Position numbers and translations under genes: made by a program. From contig CAZGYE010000242.1 of assembly GCA_964530165.1 (NCBI GenBank), positions 1 to 9,186 on the forward strand: 9,186 bases of DNA, written 5' to 3'. The stretch's first letter is position 1. The number at the start of each line of letters is the position of its first letter. Of the stretch, positions 4,866 through 9,186 are shown piece by piece. Under the pieces are notes generated by a model. The model was not told the DNA's origin, ran no database searches, and worked only from the letters and a program-made list of their open reading frames with translations. Origin of the DNA: CAZGYE01 sp964530165 (lineage in GTDB: Bacteria > Planctomycetota > Planctomycetia > Planctomycetales > Planctomycetaceae).

Positions 4866-7800
4866 ATGAACACGAGGTGTGTTGATCGGTTGGTTCTGAC
4901 CGCGCTGGTATCGGCGGTGCTGCTGAGCGGCGCCGACGCGAAGGACCGGAGACCGAATGTCGTGCTGATTATGACCGACAACCACGGGGCGTGGACGCTG
5001 GGCTGCTACGGCAACCCGGACATCCGCACGCCCAATATCGATCGGCTCGCGGACGAAGGCATGCTGTTTACGCGGGCGTTTGCGTCGAATCCGGTTTGCT
5101 CGCCGACGCGGGCGTCCTACTTGACCGGGCTGATGCCGTCGCAGCACGGGGTGCATTGTTTTCTGAGCGGTGGACGGCTGCAGATCGGGCCGAAAGCTCG
5201 CAACACGCTCGCCGATTTCACCTCGCTGCCGGAAGTGCTGCGTGACGCCGGTTATACGTGCGGGCTGGTCGGCAAGTGGCACCTGGGCGACAACCTCAAT
5301 CCACAGGAAGGATTCGACGGCTATTGGATCACCATGCCGCACGGCGGGACGAGCACATTCTACAACGCGCAGATCATCGAGAACGGCCGTCTCCGCAAGG
5401 AGCCGAAATATCTGACCGACTTCTGGACCGAGCATGCGGTCCGATTCATCGAGCAGTCCAAGGACGGCGACAAGCCGTTCTTCCTGTTCTTGGCGTACAA
5501 CGGACCGTATGCACTCGGCCGGCTGCTGTTGCGAGAAGGCCGCAACCGCCATGCCGCCTATTATGCCGACAAGCTGCTCCCGTCGTTTCCGCGCGAGCCG
5601 ACGCACCCCTGGCAGTTCTCTAACCGCGACTACATCAACAACCTGGTGTCGATCCGCCGCGTGGCGACCGAGGTGAGCGGAGTCGACGACGGCGTGGGCA
5701 CGATCATGGCCACCTTGAAGAAATACGGCCTCGACGAGAACACGGTCGTCGTGTTCGCGGCCGATCAGGGCTGGGTGGGCGGTCACGGCGGCTTCTGGGG
5801 CATGGGCGACCACACTCGCCCGCTGACGGCTTTCGACGGCATGATGCGCGTTCCCATGATCTGGCGGCATCCGGGCCGCATTCCCGCTGGCAAGAAGTCG
5901 GACATCATCGTCAGTATCTGCGACTTCATGCCCACCATGCTCAGTCACCTGGGGCTGGGCGAGAAGATGCCGAAAAAGCCGCTCTCGCCGGGCCGCGACT
6001 TCTCAGCCGTGCTCCGCGGACAACAGGCGACCGCCTGGAACAACGTCGCGTTCTACGAGTTCGAGAACACGCGGGCCATTCGCACCGAGCGATGGAAGTA
6101 CGTGCGTCGCCACCCCAACGGGCCGCACGAACTGTACGATCTGAAGAACGATCCCGGCGAGCAAACCAATCTCGACGATGATCCGGCTTACGCCGCGACG
6201 CGCGACGGCCTCAAGGGGCGTCTCGAACAATTCTTCGACCGCTATGCCGAGCCCAAGTACGACATGTGGCACGGCGGCGGATCGCAGGCTCGGATTTTCA
6301 TCGGGATCGACGAAGAGCTGGCCCAGCTTGAACCGCTACAGCCGCCGGCGTTGTCCGAGGGCTTCCAGCCGGCCGACATCAACGTGCCGGAGGGCTACAC
6401 CGTCGAGCTGGCGGCCGGCCCTCCGCTGGTCGAACACCCGATGATGGCCGGCTTTGACGACCGCGGCCGATTGTTTGTCGCGGAAAGCGCCGGGCTGAAC
6501 CTGGGCGCCAAGGAGCTCGGGCAGCAGTTGCCCAACTCCATCCGCATGCTCGAAGACACCGACGGCGACGGACGTTTCGACCGCTCAAGGGTCTTCGCCG
6601 ACAAGATGACGCTGCCCATGGGGGCGCTGTGGCACGACGGGGCGCTCTACGTGGCTTCGCCGCCGAACATCTGGCGTCTGGAAGACACAAACGGCGACGG
6701 CGTGGCCGACAAGCGAGAAGTGCTGGTGAGTCAGTTCGGCTACAGCGGCAACGCGGCCAGCGTGCACGGCTGCTTTCTCGGTCCTGACGGCCGGATCTAC
6801 TGGTGTGACGGGCGGCATGGGCACGAGTTCCGAACCGCCGACGGCAAAATCGTCACCAAGGCCGAAGGATCCTACATCTTCTCCTGCCGGCCGGACGGGT
6901 CCGACGTGCGCGCCCATTGCGGCGGCGGCATGGACAACCCGGTCGAAGTCGACTTCACCGACGAAGGAGAAATGCTCGGCACAGTGAACATCCTCTACAG
7001 CCGGCCGCGCATCGACTGCCTGGTGCACTGGCTCTACGGCGGCGCCTACCCGCACAGCGAAAAAGTGTTCGGCGAATTCAAACGCACCGGCGACTTGCTG
7101 GGTCCGGTGCACAAGTTCGGGCACGTGGCCGTCTCGGGGATGATGCGCTATCGCAGTGGTGTGTTGGATCGAAGTTTCCGCGACGACGTGTTCGTCACCA
7201 TCTTCAACACGGGAAAGGTGCTGCGATGTGAGCTACAGCGCGACGGGGCGACGTTTCGCGCCATGCAATACGAGTTCCTTTCCAGCGCCAGCCGCGACGT
7301 CCATCCCACCGACGTGCTGGAGGACGCCGACGGGAGCCTGCTGATGGTCGATACGGGCGGGTGGTTTCGGATCGGCTGCCCGACCTCGCAGATCGCCAAG
7401 CCCGATATCAAAGGGGCCATTTACCGGGTCCGCCGCAAAGGGATGACGACGCTGGTCGATCCGTGGGGCAAGCGAATCGATTGGGCAAATCTCGCAGGCA
7501 ACCGGCTGGTCGCTCTGCTGAACGATACGCGGTTCAAAGTCCGCGAGCGAGCCATCGCCGAGTGTGCCAAACGAGGGGATGCACTGGTTGCATCGTTGTC
7601 GTCGACGGTGCAGCGGCGGGACAGTCGCCAGCGCCGCAACGCCGTCTGGGCGCTGACGCGCATCGGCACGGAGAAAGCAAAGGCCGCCGTTCGGCACGCG
7701 TTTTCCGATCCGGTGGCCAGCGTGCGTCTGGCGGCTTGCTGCAGCGCCGGCACGACCGTTGACGCCAACGCGGCCCAACAGTTGATGGAAATCGTCCGCG

Positions 7801-9186
7801 GCGACGAGCCGCCGATCCGCCGTGAAGCGGCCAAAGCACTGGGCCGCATCGGTGATGCAGGAGCCGTTTCCGTGCTGCTGGAAGCGCTGGGGAGAGAGAT
7901 CGACCGCGCCGAAGAGCATGCCTTGATCTATGCTCTCATCGAGATCAACAACCCGAATAAGACGGCGGCCGGGTTGGCGGCCGTCGAAGCCGACGTTCGC
8001 CGTGGTGCGCTCATCGCGCTGGACCAGATGGAGAGCGGCAAGCTCGCACCGGACGTCGTCGCGTCTCTATTGGATTCTGACGACGAGGCGCTCCGGCGGG
8101 CGGCCCTGGATGTACTCCGCCGGCGTCCGAGCTGGTCCAGCGAGGCGGCGGCGATCCTGAACCGTTGGCTGGCCGAGCCGGAATTGATGAAGCAGCGGAC
8201 AAGTAGCGTGCGCGAGTTGACCGCGACGTTCATTGCCGAGCAGTCTGTCGGGCGGATCGTCGGGCAAGCGCTCGACAATCCCAACACGTCCGCGGCAACC
8301 CGGGAGCCGCTGTTGGCTGCGATCGGCGACGGTCATTCGCTGCCGTTGCACAAGAGTTGGATCAAGCCGTTAGAGCGGATGCTCGACGCCGATGATCCAC
8401 AAACGCTGGACCAGGTGATTGCAGCCGTCGCGGCGATCAAGACGAACCAGTTCAACGCAAAGCTCCAGCGGATCGGCTCGAACGCCGGCCTTCCCGCCCT
8501 GTTGCGCGTGACGGCACTCAGAGTGGCTACTGGCAACAGTAATCGATTCACGAACGAGACGTTCGCACTGCTGATCGAGCTGCTTGGTCAGGACAACGGA
8601 CCCACTGAGGCGGCCCAGGCCGCACAGATGATCGGCGCCGCAACGCTGACCAATCAGCAGTTGTTGACGTTGGCCCCGCTGCTGGAACAGGTGGGGCCCC
8701 TGGAGCTGCGCGAGCTGATCAAGCCGTTCGGCCGCAACCAGAAAGCCGACGTCGGTCGGGCGTTTCTGGCGGCGGTCAAGCAGTCGCGCGGGTTCTTGAG
8801 CCTGCTGCCCAACGAGTTTTCTGACGTGATTAAGCGCTATCCGCCGGAACTGTTGTCGGCGGCAAACCCCCTGCTGGAGCAACTCGAGCAGCGGGACGAA
8901 CAGAAGCGAGAGCGGCTGGAGAAGTTCCAAGCGGTGCTGGCCCGCGGCGACGCACAGCGCGGCCGGGCCGTGTTCACGACCAAAAAAGCCAAGTGCAGCA
9001 CGTGCCATCGGATCGGCAAAGACGGCGGAACCATTGGTCCAAACCTCTCGACGGTCGGCCGCATCCGTAGCGGCCGCGACTTGCTGGAGGCGATCGTGTT
9101 CCCGTCGTCCAGCCTGGTTCGAGACTTCGAGCCGTACACGGTCCTCACCGCCGAGGGGAAAATGCTCTCGGGCCTGATCGCGCGGG
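4866..9186 (+). CDS. Exported sulfatase fused to PVC-type dehydrogenase, HEAT repeats and cytochrome c (runs off right edge)
   Basis: One frame with no stop for 1440 codons. Residues 1-25 are a signal peptide (Arg near the start, LVLTALVSAVLLSG core, likely cut after ADA). Residues about 30-465 are a type I sulfatase: MTDNHG with D38/N39, CSPTR at 78-82 whose C78 would be converted to formylglycine, GKWHLG with K137 and H139, ADQG with D300/Q301, and HELYDLKNDPGEQTNL from 421. A linker with LEPLQPPALSEGFQP leads to VPEGYTVELAAGPPL (from 507). That opens a PVC-type putative membrane-bound dehydrogenase domain (TIGR02604-like, propeller-like, to about 870), with two calcium-loop-like motifs, DTDGDGRFD (564-572) and DTNGDGVAD (607-615). 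Residues about 880-1090 are HEAT-like helices (PPIRREAAKALGRIGD). A further helical part leads to GDAQRGRAVF and CSTCH (C1377, C1380, H1381), a covalent heme site of the TIGR02603 type. The expected final 60 or so residues are cut off by the edge. It would act outside the cytoplasmic membrane, removing sulfate and probably oxidising a sugar or alcohol; the substrate is unknown. Confidence 0.9.
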   Translation, partial: MNTRCVDRLVLTALVSAVLLSGADAKDRRPNVVLIMTDNHGAWTLGCYGNPDIRTPNIDRLADEGMLFTRAFASNPVCSPTRASYLTGLMPSQHGVHCFLSGGRLQIGPKARNTLADFTSLPEVLRDAGYTCGLVGKWHLGDNLNPQEGFDGYWITMPHGGTSTFYNAQIIENGRLRKEPKYLTDFWTEHAVRFIEQSKDGDKPFFLFLAYNGPYALGRLLLREGRNRHAAYYADKLLPSFPREPTHPWQFSNRDYINNLVSIRRVATEVSGVDDGVGTIMATLKKYGLDENTVVVFAADQGWVGGHGGFWGMGDHTRPLTAFDGMMRVPMIWRHPGRIPAGKKSDIIVSICDFMPTMLSHLGLGEKMPKKPLSPGRDFSAVLRGQQATAWNNVAFYEFENTRAIRTERWKYVRRHPNGPHELYDLKNDPGEQTNLDDDPAYAATRDGLKGRLEQFFDRYAEPKYDMWHGGGSQARIFIGIDEELAQLEPLQPPALSEGFQPADINVPEGYTVELAAGPPLVEHPMMAGFDDRGRLFVAESAGLNLGAKELGQQLPNSIRMLEDTDGDGRFDRSRVFADKMTLPMGALWHDGALYVASPPNIWRLEDTNGDGVADKREVLVSQFGYSGNAASVHGCFLGPDGRIYWCDGRHGHEFRTADGKIVTKAEGSYIFSCRPDGSDVRAHCGGGMDNPVEVDFTDEGEMLGTVNILYSRPRIDCLVHWLYGGAYPHSEKVFGEFKRTGDLLGPVHKFGHVAVSGMMRYRSGVLDRSFRDDVFVTIFNTGKVLRCELQRDGATFRAMQYEFLSSASRDVHPTDVLEDADGSLLMVDTGGWFRIGCPTSQIAKPDIKGAIYRVRRKGMTTLVDPWGKRIDWANLAGNRLVALLNDTRFKVRERAIAECAKRGDALVASLSSTVQRRDSRQRRNAVWALTRIGTEKAKAAVRHAFSDPVASVRLAACCSAGTTVDANAAQQLMEIVRGDEPPIRREAAKALGRIGDAGAVSVLLEALGREIDRAEEHALIYALIEINNPNKTAAGLAAVEADVRRGALIALDQMESGKLAPDVVASLLDSDDEALRRAALDVLRRRPSWSSEAAAILNRWLAEPELMKQRTSSVRELTATFIAEQSVGRIVGQALDNPNTSAATREPLLAAIGDGHSLPLHKSWIKPLERMLDADDPQTLDQVIAAVAAIKTNQFNAKLQRIGSNAGLPALLRVTALRVATGNSNRFTNETFALLIELLGQDNGPTEAAQAAQMIGAATLTNQQLLTLAPLLEQVGPLELRELIKPFGRNQKADVGRAFLAAVKQSRGFLSLLPNEFSDVIKRYPPELLSAANPLLEQLEQRDEQKRERLEKFQAVLARGDAQRGRAVFTTKKAKCSTCHRIGKDGGTIGPNLSTVGRIRSGRDLLEAIVFPSSSLVRDFEPYTVLTAEGKMLSGLIAR

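Noticed and set aside
4695..5948. A 417-codon open frame on the minus strand
   Set aside because: It lies antisense to the sulfatase domain, whose motifs (MTDNHG, CSPTR, GKWHLG, ADQG) are unmistakable on the plus strand. Its translation is His/Arg/Val-rich with no fold signature, as expected for a GC-rich shadow.
6320..6390. Separate start for a stand-alone dehydrogenase/cytochrome gene
   Set aside because: There is no stop codon, no ribosome binding site and no signal peptide before VPEGYTVEL. An exported heme protein would need a signal peptide, so the fusion is the better reading.
6585..7919. Minus-strand frames of about 180 and 230 codons
   Set aside because: They overlap the dehydrogenase and HEAT coding region and read as shadows with biased composition.
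1..9186. CRISPR array, tRNA, rRNA, insertion sequence or phage att site
   Set aside because: No regularly spaced direct repeats, cloverleaf, rRNA-like segment, transposase or integrase was seen; the only repeats are those listed.

Overview
The window looks like a stretch of a planctomycete chromosome, probably Pirellulales-like. The DNA is fairly GC-rich. It carries a sulfatase and the PVC-type dehydrogenase/HEAT/CxxCH cytochrome architecture that is expanded in Planctomycetes and Verrucomicrobia. It also carries uroporphyrinogen-decarboxylase-like methyltransferase paralogs and two kinds of interspersed intergenic repeat that I associate with this phylum. The assignment rests on gene content alone; there is no rRNA or other taxonomic marker here.

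Layout, left to right. (1) 1-745, minus strand: the N-terminal 248 codons of a membrane-anchored, hydrophilic, probably disordered protein that runs off the left edge. (2) 746-1082: a gene-free gap holding a repeat-rich, hairpin-forming stretch (about 766-878) and a small palindrome. (3) 1083-1601, plus: an unrecognised 172-residue protein with an internal perfect 21-bp tandem duplication. (4) Convergent to it and only 9 bp away, a leftward set read in the order 4593 to 1611: two UroD/MtaA-family proteins in tandem (4593-3571 and 3537-2422, 33 bp apart), then a class I SAM-dependent methyltransferase (2360-1611, 61 bp further). Spacing and orientation suggest one operon. (5) 4594-4865: a divergent intergenic region with direct and inverted repeats. 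(6) 4866-9186, plus, running off the right edge: one uninterrupted reading frame of at least 1440 codons. It encodes a signal peptide, a formylglycine-type sulfatase, a PVC-type putative dehydrogenase (propeller-like) domain, a HEAT-like helical region and a cytochrome c CxxCH domain.

The most striking item is the last one. Sulfatases and PVC-type dehydrogenase/cytochrome proteins are normally separate, each with its own signal peptide. Here they share one signal peptide and one frame, joined by a short Pro-containing linker. This suggests an exported enzyme that removes a sulfate ester and oxidises the same or a neighbouring sugar, passing electrons to its own c-type heme. The divergent UroD-like pair, in which both members lack the usual third Cys zinc ligand by eye alignment, may act on methyl groups. 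A joint role in breaking down a sulfated, methylated glycan is inference only; no corrinoid protein, glycoside hydrolase or transporter is present to support it.
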